Shown here: one piece after another, positions 35,984 to 43,197 of the stretch
Numbering within the stretch: the first letter of the stretch is position 1
Layout: the number at the start of each line of letters is the position of its first letter
Translations under genes and position numbers: made by a program
Assembly (NCBI RefSeq): GCF_000009765.2
Contig: NC_003155.5
Location: forward strand, 6,262,001-6,326,000
Direction of reading: 5' to 3'
DNA from: Streptomyces avermitilis MA-4680 = NBRC 14893
GTDB lineage: Bacteria; Actinomycetota; Actinomycetes; Streptomycetales; Streptomycetaceae
DNA length: 64,000 bases
The notes under the pieces: generated by a model
Seen by the model: only the letters and a program-made list of their open reading frames with translations
What the model was told of the DNA's origin: nothing
Databases searched by the model: none

Positions 35984-36286
35984 TCAGGCGCGCCGGTCCG
36001 CGACGGCCCAGGAGGCCAGCGCCACGGCTCCGGCCACCCCGAACACGGCGGGCCACGCGCCCACCTTCTTGGCGAGCGGGTGGGACCCGGCGAAGGCGGC
36101 GACATACGCGGCGGTGAGCGCCCCGGCGGCCTTCCCGCCGGCCTGCCGCCGCCACTGCTGCGCGGCCGCGGCCCCGGCGGTGGCCAGGACGACTCCGCCC
36201 AGCTGCCGCTTCTTGGTCCAACGGGCCACCCCGTACCCGCCGACGAGCCCGCTCGCGGCGACCACTGCCGTAGGAACCTTCGCCAT
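35984..36286 (-). CDS. Small hydrophobic protein, 100 aa
   Basis: Two hydrophobic segments (VPTAVVAASGLVGGYGVARW, and AVFGVAGAVALASWAV at the end), Ala/Gly-rich with a basic loop. Not recognised. ATG 36286 is chosen because AGGAGG lies 5 nt upstream; the GTG immediately before it is too close to that site. Confidence 0.65.
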   Translation of the reverse strand: MAKVPTAVVAASGLVGGYGVARWTKKRQLGGVVLATAGAAAAQQWRRQAGGKAAGALTAAYVAAFAGSHPLAKKVGAWPAVFGVAGAVALASWAVADRRA

Positions 36287-36414
36287 CACTGCCTCCTGCT
36301 GCCGCGTCGCCGCGCCTGTGCCGGTGTTGTTCGGGACGAACCGAGGCTAACGCGCCGGTTCTGACCTTCCGGCGCGACCCCCGGCGCGACGCTTGAGCCG
36401 GAGGTTGTCATCGC

Positions 36415-36448
36415 GATGACTCACCTCTGTGTACGGAGGTGCGTCATC
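36415..36448 (-). terminator. Terminator overlapping the lipoprotein stop codon
   Basis: 12 paired bases interrupted by one mismatch (36415-36427 with 36436-36448), 8-nt loop. Confidence 0.6.
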
Positions 36449-37388
36449 GGCCTGACCTGGACGCCCCCGATGTCATCGAGGCCTTGAGCACGTCGCGTTT
36501 CGCGGCGACATGGCGTGCGACGACACCCCTCTCGGCCGCGCTGAGCACGCGCTTCTCCACCGACCGCTGCACCCTGCCGATGGTCTTCGCGAGCTCCGCC
36601 CGCGCCTGGCACCGGGCGTCCGCCGTCGCCGTACGGATCTCCTCGCGGCCGAGTGCCCGCAGCGACGTCGGGTCGGCAGCGGCCTTCGCCAGACGACCGT
36701 TCAGCCGGGCCCGCGATGCCTGCGGATCGTCGGCGGGGTGTCCCGTCTCCGCCATGCAGGCGGACCAACGCCGGATCGCCGCACGGTAGTCGGGGTCCTT
36801 CTCGACGGCGGCCAGAACCCGGGTCGACAGTGCCGCGACCACAGGTTCGGTCCGGTCCCAGTCCGCGCCGTACACCTCGGCGCGCGCCCGGGCCACGCAG
36901 CCGTCCGCGAAGTACTCGACGCGGGAGCCGTCCGGCAGCCGGACCGACACCCGGTGCTTCGCGGTGCCGGTCAGCGCCCGTCGCCACGCGGGGGCGCGGG
37001 ACTCGTCGCCGGAGGGAGGCGGGGAGGACCGGAGGTACAGGTACTCGCCCACGATGCCGTACCCGTCGGCGGCCGCCTTGCGCGGCCCCAGCAGCCCGTA
37101 CGGATTCGTCTCCTCGCTCCGCGCGGAGGCGACCCGGGGCTGCGGCGTGTAACGCTGACCGCGCGCCGCCATGCACGGTGCGATGGCCTGTTCCTCCAGG
37201 TCGTGGAGGCGTACGGCTTGGGCGTGGCTGAAGGAAGCGGCGCCGGACAGCGGACGTACATCGGGCGGCTCGGACGCGGCCGGCCCGTGACCGGCCGCTC
37301 CGTCGAGAGAGCAGCCGGCCAGGACCGAGGCGAACAGCACTGCCAGCGCCGTCGGCACTGCGGCACGCCGCGCGGGGAGTGTGCTCAC
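36444..37388 (-). CDS. Putative lipoprotein, 314 aa
   Basis: Type II signal with lipobox LAGC (VPTALAVLFASVLAGCSLDG, Cys near residue 24). The mature part has many charged residues and conserved-looking Cys (PCMAARG, GCVARAR, SACMAETGHP, RCQARAEL). Not recognised by family. GTG 37388 overlaps the stop of the upstream inhibitor gene (GTGA), so translation is coupled and the two products may act together at the cell surface. Confidence 0.78.
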   Translation of the reverse strand: MSTLPARRAAVPTALAVLFASVLAGCSLDGAAGHGPAASEPPDVRPLSGAASFSHAQAVRLHDLEEQAIAPCMAARGQRYTPQPRVASARSEETNPYGLLGPRKAAADGYGIVGEYLYLRSSPPPSGDESRAPAWRRALTGTAKHRVSVRLPDGSRVEYFADGCVARARAEVYGADWDRTEPVVAALSTRVLAAVEKDPDYRAAIRRWSACMAETGHPADDPQASRARLNGRLAKAAADPTSLRALGREEIRTATADARCQARAELAKTIGRVQRSVEKRVLSAAERGVVARHVAAKRDVLKASMTSGASRSGR

Positions 37389-37759
37389 ACGCACCAGTCG
37401 TTCGAGGCCACGTTGTGCCAGTACACCGTCCCGGCCAGGGTGGGATTCGTGTAGCCGCGGTCGAGAACGTAGCTGGATCCGGTCTTGTTGAGGCCGGAGA
37501 AGATGCGCACGTTGCAGCTGTTGCCGTGGTTGTAGAGCGACTCGGCGTTGTTGAACTTGTTGTACTGGAGGAGGTTGTTGTTGTCGCCGGACACGGTTCC
37601 GGGGTCCCCCGAGCCGTTGGTGCCGAGGTAGGCGCACAGCGACCCGGCGGGACAGTCCGACCACGCCGCGTTCGCGGGGCCGGCCGTCGCGAGGGCCCCG
37701 ACAGCGGCCAGCGCCGCACCTCCGAGGGCAATACCGCTCCGCACGAGAATCCGATGCAT
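37385..37759 (-). CDS. Secreted peptidase inhibitor family I36-like protein
   Basis: 124 aa with a signal peptide (IALGGAALAAVGALATAGPANA, cleavage near residue 31). The mature part CPAGSLCAYLGTNGSG, then SLYNHGNSCNVRIFSG and C-terminal WCV, with four Cys, matches the small beta/gamma-crystallin-like I36 inhibitor family of Streptomyces. Likely inhibits extracellular proteases. Translationally coupled to the lipoprotein gene. A 20-bp tandem repeat lies about 60 bp upstream. Confidence 0.82.
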   Translation of the reverse strand: MHRILVRSGIALGGAALAAVGALATAGPANAAWSDCPAGSLCAYLGTNGSGDPGTVSGDNNNLLQYNKFNNAESLYNHGNSCNVRIFSGLNKTGSSYVLDRGYTNPTLAGTVYWHNVASNDWCV

Positions 37760-37816
37760 AACGAGTTCCTTCCACGTAGGGAAAGCTCTGCGACGACGCC
37801 ACAGTGGATGGCAGCC

Positions 37817-37876
37817 ATGGGCAGCCGGTGGCAGTCATGGGCAGCCGGCGGCAGCCATGGGCAGCCGGTGGCGGTC
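37817..37876. repeat. 20-bp tandem repeats upstream of the I36 gene
   Basis: Three units (37817-37836, 37837-37856, 37857-37876) with a partial copy before and after. Within the promoter or leader of the inhibitor gene. Confidence 0.8.
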
Positions 37877-37975
37877 GATGGCGGTCGTTCGGCAGCAGAC
37901 TCGCCCAGAAGCGGATGTCCCATCAGGGGAAGGGCGTGGGATGAGACGTCCTGGGACGCTCGCGCCCCTCCTGCC

Positions 37976-38521
37976 TCAGACGTGGTACGTACGCGACTGC
38001 CAGATCGGGAAGCGGGGGACGGCGGAGGGACAGATACACCCGTCGCACGGTCTGCGCGCCGCGGCACCCCGTTCCGACAGGAGGCCGGTGACAGCCGCGG
38101 CCAGCGCGCCCACGGCCACCCCGGCGACGAAGGCGCCGAGCGTGACCGGCCGACCGCGCGCACCGCCGCGGTTGCGTCCGCGGTCGTGGGCGGGGCCCTC
38201 GTCGGCGGGGCTGTCGGCGGTGAGGCCGCGCCCGGCCACCGCGGACTCGGGGGCCGCCTCCGGGGCACTGCCTCCGCTCAGCAACAGGCTGCCCGCCTCG
38301 TCCCCCAGCGCGGAGGCGAACTGCTCCACCGCCGCGCGGGGCACCGGCTTCTTCCCGTTGAGGAACCGCTCCCACGACGACCGGCTGTAGTGCGTTCTCG
38401 CGGCGAGCTTGCTGAAACTGAGGCCGGACACCTCCTTGAGCCGGCGCATCTCCCCGGCGACCCGCTCCCGATCCTGCTCCAGGGCCCACCGTTGCGACGG
38501 CAGCCGGTCGACGTCTCTCAT
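37976..38521 (-). CDS. XRE-family HTH protein with a membrane helix
   Basis: 181 aa. HTH at about 20-75 (EMRRLKEVSGLSFSKLAARTHYSRSSWERFLNGKKPVP), an acidic/Arg linker, one membrane helix (VTLGAFVAGVAVGALAAAVTGLL) and a short external tail with CDGCIC. This layout is a membrane-tethered DNA-binding protein, seen repeatedly next to secreted-protein genes in Streptomyces. It could sense an external signal through the Cys-rich tail (inference). ATG 38521 follows AGGGGGA. Confidence 0.82.
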   Translation of the reverse strand: MRDVDRLPSQRWALEQDRERVAGEMRRLKEVSGLSFSKLAARTHYSRSSWERFLNGKKPVPRAAVEQFASALGDEAGSLLLSGGSAPEAAPESAVAGRGLTADSPADEGPAHDRGRNRGGARGRPVTLGAFVAGVAVGALAAAVTGLLSERGAAARRPCDGCICPSAVPRFPIWQSRTYHV

Positions 38522-38944
38522 ACGTCCCCCTGTGTCCTACGTGTCCCGCGTAGTACCGGTCGCGGGGACCGAGGCCCCCGCAGCCAGCAAACAGGGAATG
38601 GGACAGAAGGGACAGACGTTTCACGGCCGATTCCACTGGCATATGGAGCTGATCCGGCAAGGCGCCCAGAACGCGTCCATTGCCTGCTGTGTCGCCATTC
38701 CCGCCTGCCTCCAACGGAGTTACTCCCTCGACCCATGACGCGGCCTGCGCAGGGACCGAGAGACACGGTGCTTGTCACCGGTCACGACGCTAGAGACACC
38801 GAGTCAGCCGCCTCCAGCAGTGTGCATAAATGTGCATGGATTCACTCTCCAGCAAGTGAAGGCCACCTCACGCCTCTTGACGACGCACTCGAAGAGGAGG
38901 ACTTTGATGCACATCAGTGCACATGCAGAAGAAGAGAGGCAGTC
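38522..38944. other. Divergent control region between two HTH-associated loci
   Basis: About 420 bp, lower GC than its surroundings. Contains two pairs of TGTGCAT-type half-sites in inverted orientation (38821-38837 and 38907-38923). No gene is supported within it. Confidence 0.5.
38821..38923. promoter_or_regulatory. Paired TGTGCAT half-sites, inverted
   Basis: TGTGCATAAATGTGCAT (38821-38837) is repeated in inverse orientation at 38907-38923 with 14 of 17 identities; half-sites within each pair are spaced 10 bp, one helical turn. Confidence 0.55.
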
Positions 38945-39202
38945 ATGGCCTTACGGCTCATCGGTATCGATCCCGAGACAGGATAGAGCGGATCACCCAC
39001 GGCCTGGGTGGACCTGGCGAACGCCGACATCGTGCTGCAGAGCTACATTGCCGACGACCGGACACGAACCGAGTGCGTGGGGAACACCGCTCCGGGGCAC
39101 GACAAGGGCATCCCCGAGCACGAGACAGTGATCCGCCTTCCCGTGCATCTGGTGCCGCTGCTGAGGGAGGCCTGCGATGCCGCAGAACGAGCTGCGCTTT
39201 GA
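38945..39202 (+). pseudogene. Small XRE-associated protein gene interrupted by an in-frame amber codon
   Basis: ATG 38945, after AGAGAGG, encodes MALRLIGIDPETG followed by TAG (38984-38986). The same frame then continues SGSPTAWVDLANADIVLQSY to a stop at 39200-39202. The whole, 85 residues including the TAG position, matches the small Streptomyces proteins (MALRLIGIDPETG, VWVD, RLP motifs) that accompany DUF6879 and XRE genes. So one nonsense codon splits an otherwise intact gene. Restart at GTG 39008 or readthrough could still give product. Overlaps the DUF6879 gene by 26 nt. Confidence 0.75.
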
Positions 39203-39710
39203 CGATCTCCTCGAAGCGGCCCGGCACTCAGCCGTCCACCTGGAAATGCGAGACGCGTATGGAGTCGGCGATGAGGACGCCGATTTCAACGAGTGGCAGC
39301 GCAGCGGCAACCGAGACTCCGACCCCAGCTCCCCATACTGGGCGCCCTGGGTTGACCTGATCTCCCGCGCAAGGGACCGCGGAGTCACCGTCCGCAGGGC
39401 GCGTATCGTCTCCGAACCCGTAACGGACTACATCCGTTACGAGCACGCCGGAACCCCCGTCAACATTCAGGCAGGCGAGCAGGTCCGCTGGCTGTCGAGG
39501 CGAAACGCCAGCGACCTGATGCTTCCCGGCTGTGACCTATGGATCTTCGACGGCGCGCAGGTGCTGTTCAACCACTTCACCGGCAGCGGAGACTGGGCGG
39601 ACCCGCCGCTCGAGCTGCGCACCGAGCCAGGCATAGTCAAACAATGCGCGGACGCCTTCGAGGCGGTGTGGGAGCGCGCCATCCCGCACGATCAGTACGA
39701 GATCCACTAA
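39177..39710 (+). CDS. DUF6879 family protein
   Basis: 177 aa. The pattern (FDDLLEAARHSAVHLEMRDAYG, RGVTVRRARIVSEPVTDYIRYEH, VRWLSRRNASDLMLPGCDLWIFD) is that of Streptomyces DUF6879 proteins, typically encoded next to an XRE regulator. Soluble. No known biochemical function. Lies between the interrupted small gene and the XRE gene, and is probably co-transcribed with both. Confidence 0.85.
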   Translation: MPQNELRFDDLLEAARHSAVHLEMRDAYGVGDEDADFNEWQRSGNRDSDPSSPYWAPWVDLISRARDRGVTVRRARIVSEPVTDYIRYEHAGTPVNIQAGEQVRWLSRRNASDLMLPGCDLWIFDGAQVLFNHFTGSGDWADPPLELRTEPGIVKQCADAFEAVWERAIPHDQYEIH

Positions 39711-39735
39711 CAGGAAGCACCGGACAGGCCAGTTC

Positions 39736-40587
39736 ATGCCCATCTCCCCCTCGTCATCGGCTCAAGAGGCTCGCAAGAACGTCGCGAGCCGACTGCGCGA
39801 GCTGCGGAAGGAGGCGGGGCTCACGGTCGTAGAGCTGGCCGGCCGGTGCGGCTGGCACCACGCCAAGACGTCACGCATCGAGAACGCCAAGACGCCTCCG
39901 TCACCGATGGACATCCGCCGATGGTGCTCCGCCTGCCGAGCCGAGAACCGCGCGGACGACTTGATCGCCGCATCGCGGGACGCGGAGTCCATGTACATGG
40001 AGTGGCAGCGGCAGGTCCGTCAGGGGCTGCGGCAACTGCAGGACAGCTACGTAAAGCTGTACCGCTCGACCCACCTCTTCCGTGTCTACTCGCCCACCCT
40101 GGTCCCGGGCCTCCTGCAAACCGAGGGATACGCGCAAGCCGTACTCAGCACCAACGCCCAACTGCTCGACGTCCCCAACGACGCCGAGCAGGCCGCAGCC
40201 GCCCGCCTCGAACGCTCCCAGATCATCCACGAACCAGGCCGTCGGTTCGTGATGCTGATCGAAGAAGCCGTCCTCTACTACCAGTTGGGCGACGGTGACG
40301 CGATGGCGGCCCAGCTCGGCTACCTGCTCACCGCCGGAGCCCTCCCCGCGGTCTCGCTCGGCATCATCCCCAGGGCCACGCCGGCCCGTGCCCTGTGGCC
40401 ACAGGAACTGTTCCACGTGTACGACGACAGCCTCGTATCCGTGGAACTCCTCTCCGCCCAGGTCAACATCACCCAACCATCCGAAGTCGAGCTGTACTTG
40501 AAGGCCTTCGAGCGGCTGCGCGGCATGGCGGTCTACGGAGCAGACGCACGCGCCTTGATCTTGCAGGCGATAGAGGCACTGCAGTAG
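39736..40587 (+). CDS. XRE-family regulator with DUF5753 domain
   Basis: 283 aa. HTH at about 15-75 (ASRLRELRKEAGLTVVELAGRCGWHHAKTSRIENAKTPPSP); the C-terminal 190 residues are the DUF5753 ligand-binding-like domain (VPGLLQTEGYAQAVL, RRFVMLIEEAVLYYQ). WhiJ/Scr1-type regulators have this architecture and act with small partner proteins. Immediately follows DUF6879. Confidence 0.9.
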   Translation: MPISPSSSAQEARKNVASRLRELRKEAGLTVVELAGRCGWHHAKTSRIENAKTPPSPMDIRRWCSACRAENRADDLIAASRDAESMYMEWQRQVRQGLRQLQDSYVKLYRSTHLFRVYSPTLVPGLLQTEGYAQAVLSTNAQLLDVPNDAEQAAAARLERSQIIHEPGRRFVMLIEEAVLYYQLGDGDAMAAQLGYLLTAGALPAVSLGIIPRATPARALWPQELFHVYDDSLVSVELLSAQVNITQPSEVELYLKAFERLRGMAVYGADARALILQAIEALQ

Positions 40588-40629
40588 TCGTGAGTCGCGT
40601 CGCGAGGCGAACTCGTCCTCCGGTACCGC

Positions 40630-41106
40630 TCAGTCGCCGGAGCACCCGAAGATGCCCAAGTGGGTCGGCTTTTCATCGGTGTACAGAACGACGTACACGC
40701 CGGTCCACCGCATGCGGCACTCGTCGAGAAGCGTCTCCTCAGAGCTGGACGGACCGGTGAGAGCCGCCTCGGCCTGTTCGAGCAGCTCCTGGAACCGGGC
40801 GGGCGACGGCCGGTCGGTCCCGAAGTGATGCACGAGACGTTCGCGCCCCAACGGGCGCAGGGTTCCGTAGTCCTTGTCGCTGTGCTCCGAGGGGGCGGCG
40901 GTCGTGTGGACGACGCGGTCGATGTCGAGGATCGAGTGGGTCCCCTCCTCGCCCATGAACTCCTCGTCCTCCCACAACTCCGCAAGGCTCCGGTAATCGT
41001 CGTCGTCCCCGTACAGCTCCTCGAAGACCTGCGCGTGCAGAGCCTCCAGAGACTCCTCGACACTGCCTTCGTACGCAGTGACGTACTCCCAACCACTGGC
41101 ACCCAT
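40630..41106 (-). CDS. Conserved hypothetical protein, 158 aa
   Basis: Very acidic (ELYGDDDDYRSLAELWEDEEFMGEEGTHS) with a conserved-looking core DIDRVVHTT, RERLVHHFGTDRPSPARF and C-terminal MRWTGVYVVLYTDEKPTHLGIFGCSGD. Recognised from memory as a recurrent Streptomyces hypothetical; function unknown. ATG 41106 follows GGAGGGG. Confidence 0.78.
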   Translation of the reverse strand: MGASGWEYVTAYEGSVEESLEALHAQVFEELYGDDDDYRSLAELWEDEEFMGEEGTHSILDIDRVVHTTAAPSEHSDKDYGTLRPLGRERLVHHFGTDRPSPARFQELLEQAEAALTGPSSSEETLLDECRMRWTGVYVVLYTDEKPTHLGIFGCSGD

Positions 41107-41267
41107 CGCGCCGCCCCTCCCGGTTTGAGATCCATGAGATCGACGCCACCTTAGGGAGGACCACTGACATCGGCAGCCAGCGCTTGTGTGGCGAGCCCGG
41201 CGGGGCAAGCGGTCGACGAGGGGCCCAGCCGTCACGCGGTACGCCACCGGCATGGACCCCCTCTGAC

Positions 41268-41480
41268 TCAGCCCAGCTCCCCCCGCTTCAACGCCCGTAC
41301 AAAGGCGTGCCAGGCCAGTCCTGGAACACCGACGACCGGCCCTCCGAGGCGCTTTGAGTCGCGTATGAGGGCGTTGTCATCGGAACTGGCACACTCGACG
41401 CATTCACCACCGGCGCCGTTGCTGTACGACGACGTGAACCACATCGAGCTGTCGTCGACCTTGGACTCTGCAATGCTCAC
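41268..41480 (-). CDS. DUF397 small protein
   Basis: 70 aa. WFTSSYSNGAGGECVECA followed by IRDSKRLGGPV and AWHAFVRALK are the DUF397 hallmarks. DUF397 proteins are partners of the adjacent XRE/DUF5753 regulators (Scr1/Scr2-like, whiJ locus). GTG 41480 overlaps the regulator stop as GTGA, so the two are translationally coupled in a fixed ratio. Confidence 0.93.
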   Translation of the reverse strand: MSIAESKVDDSSMWFTSSYSNGAGGECVECASSDDNALIRDSKRLGGPVVGVPGLAWHAFVRALKRGELG

Positions 41481-42325
41481 CTGGCGTATTCCTTCAGAAC
41501 AGATTTGATCAGCCGGCTGGAACGTTGAGGACTCAGGGCCGCTGCCCGCAGACCGTCGAAGGCCCTGGTGTACTCACGTACATGGTGCTCGCCTTCCAGA
41601 TAGACGGCATCGGTGATGCCGTCCCGGTACACGATGTCCGGGTCTTCCTGATCAGGGAAGCCAAGCATGGTGAACGAGCCGGTGGCCGGATAGGTGCCCG
41701 AGTCGAAGGGGAGTACTTGCAGGGTCACGCTCGGCAAATCAGCTGCATCCAGCACGCGTTCGAGCTGTTCCCGCATGAGAGAGCTGTCCCCGATGACATT
41801 GCGCAGCGCGCCCTCGTTCACCACGAACCAGGCGTCCGGGGCGTCTGATCGCGTCAGCATGGCCTGGCGCTCCATGCGTACCCGTACCGCCCGGTCGATG
41901 ACCTCGGCGGACAGGTGCGCACCGGTCTTGTGGAGTTCACCGGCGTAGGCCGCAGTCTGCATGAGGCCGGGCAGCAACTCGCACTGGTACTGGCGAAACG
42001 TGGAAGCGTCCTGCTCCAGGCCGATGTAGATGTTGAACCATTCCGGAACACCGGCACCGTGCACCTGCCACCAGCCGCGCGTCTTGGCCTGTCGGGCCAG
42101 CGACATGAGGAATTCGCGCAGCTCGTCACTCGTGTCGTAGAACCGACACAAGGCGTCGATGTCGGACGGTTGGACCCGGCCGCTGCCCGTTTCCATCCGG
42201 TTGACCTTGGAGCCGCTCCAGTCCAGCGCCTCGCCGACCTGGGCGCAGGTCAGCGCGCCCTTCTCGCGGAGCTTCTTCAGCTCGATCGAGAGACGGCGAC
42301 GTCGTGCCGTCGGTGAACCGGCCAT
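41477..42325 (-). CDS. WhiJ/Scr1-like XRE-DUF5753 regulator
   Basis: 282 aa. HTH at about 10-65 (LSIELKKLREKGALTCAQVGEALDWSGSKVNRMETGSGRVQPSDID), then DUF5753 (ELLPGLMQTAAYAGELH, WFVVNEGALRNVIGD, LPSVTLQVLPFDSG). Coupled to DUF397 downstream and divergent from an HATPase gene: the same three-part arrangement as at the whiJ locus. Likely represses its own region until relieved by DUF397 or a signal. Confidence 0.93.
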   Translation of the reverse strand: MAGSPTARRRRLSIELKKLREKGALTCAQVGEALDWSGSKVNRMETGSGRVQPSDIDALCRFYDTSDELREFLMSLARQAKTRGWWQVHGAGVPEWFNIYIGLEQDASTFRQYQCELLPGLMQTAAYAGELHKTGAHLSAEVIDRAVRVRMERQAMLTRSDAPDAWFVVNEGALRNVIGDSSLMREQLERVLDAADLPSVTLQVLPFDSGTYPATGSFTMLGFPDQEDPDIVYRDGITDAVYLEGEHHVREYTRAFDGLRAAALSPQRSSRLIKSVLKEYAR

Positions 42326-42395
42326 CTCAACCCTCTTTCGAGTAACGGGTGTTCAGTCTCGCGCCAAGGGGGATGATTGCCAATCACTCAGAAGT

Positions 42396-42436
42396 GGGAA
42401 TCCCGCCGTGCACATTGCATGGCGGGATGCGTTCCC
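42396..42436. promoter_or_regulatory. Compound palindrome between WhiJ-like and HATPase genes
   Basis: ATCCCGCC (42400-42407) pairs with GGCGGGAT (42421-42428), nested in GGGAA/TTCCC (42396-42400 and 42432-42436). The centre contains TGCACAT, the same half-site as at 38821-38923. Probable operator. Confidence 0.55.
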
Positions 42437-42531
42437 GTCATCCTGCCAGTGACGCAACTCGCTGTGAGTGTGCGTAACGCTCCGCTGATCAGGCTGAGTC
42501 AGGGGAGACGACATGCGAGGAAGGGGTCTTC

Positions 42532-43194
42532 GTGATCCAGGAAGCGTGTATGTCACGAAAGCCGTGGGACTTGGCCTTCACGGCTGAACCTGAGGAAGTA
42601 GCCGGCCTGCGCCGCGTCATGCGGCTACACCTGAGGGCCTGGGGCCTGTATGAGCTCATCGACGAGGCTCAACTCTGCGTGAGCGAACTCGTGTCGAACG
42701 TCATCACTCACGTCGGCCGCGGCACCCCTGCAACGCTCGCCGTGTCCATGAACGGCACCCACCTGCGCATCGAAGTCCACGACCCAGACACGCGTGCCCT
42801 GCCGACCCTCGTCCAGGCCGAAGCCGACTCTGAAGGCGGACGTGGCATGGCTCTCGTTGAGGCTGTCGCGGACCGCTGGGGCGTCCAACTCCAACCCGAC
42901 CGCAAGGTCACCTGGTGCGAGCTGTCCACCAACCTGAGCTCGCCGCATGGCCATAGTGGGGGTGTTCGCGTGGCAAGAGCAGGAGCGATGCTCGGTCTCT
43001 ACCGGGCAGCGCAGTTGCCGCGCATCACGGGGTCGAGCGCGTTAGGGGTGGGTGTGGCCGTAGCGGAGGAGACGGCGATCAACGTCATTGCCGACGTCCT
43101 CCGCTGGCTTCAAGCTCATGGCCGTGACGTGGATGAGGCGTTGGACCGTGCTCAGATGCACTGTGAGGCTGAGCCGGGCGGGGGCGCAGAGTGA
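42532..43194 (+). CDS. HATPase_c (SpoIIAB/RsbW-like) ATP-binding protein
   Basis: 220 aa. Residues about 15-125 form a GHKL ATP-binding domain: LCVSELVSNVITHVG (N box), EVHDPDTRALP (G1), SEGGRGMALVEAVADRWG (G2). Anti-sigma-factor-like kinases of this kind pair with whiJ-type loci. The C-terminal 80 residues are unrelated helical sequence. GTG 42532 (after GGAAGGGG) or ATG 42550 may start it. Stops 3 nt from the convergent helicase gene. Confidence 0.88.
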   Translation: MIQEACMSRKPWDLAFTAEPEEVAGLRRVMRLHLRAWGLYELIDEAQLCVSELVSNVITHVGRGTPATLAVSMNGTHLRIEVHDPDTRALPTLVQAEADSEGGRGMALVEAVADRWGVQLQPDRKVTWCELSTNLSSPHGHSGGVRVARAGAMLGLYRAAQLPRITGSSALGVGVAVAEETAINVIADVLRWLQAHGRDVDEALDRAQMHCEAEPGGGAE

Positions 43195-43197
43195 GGC

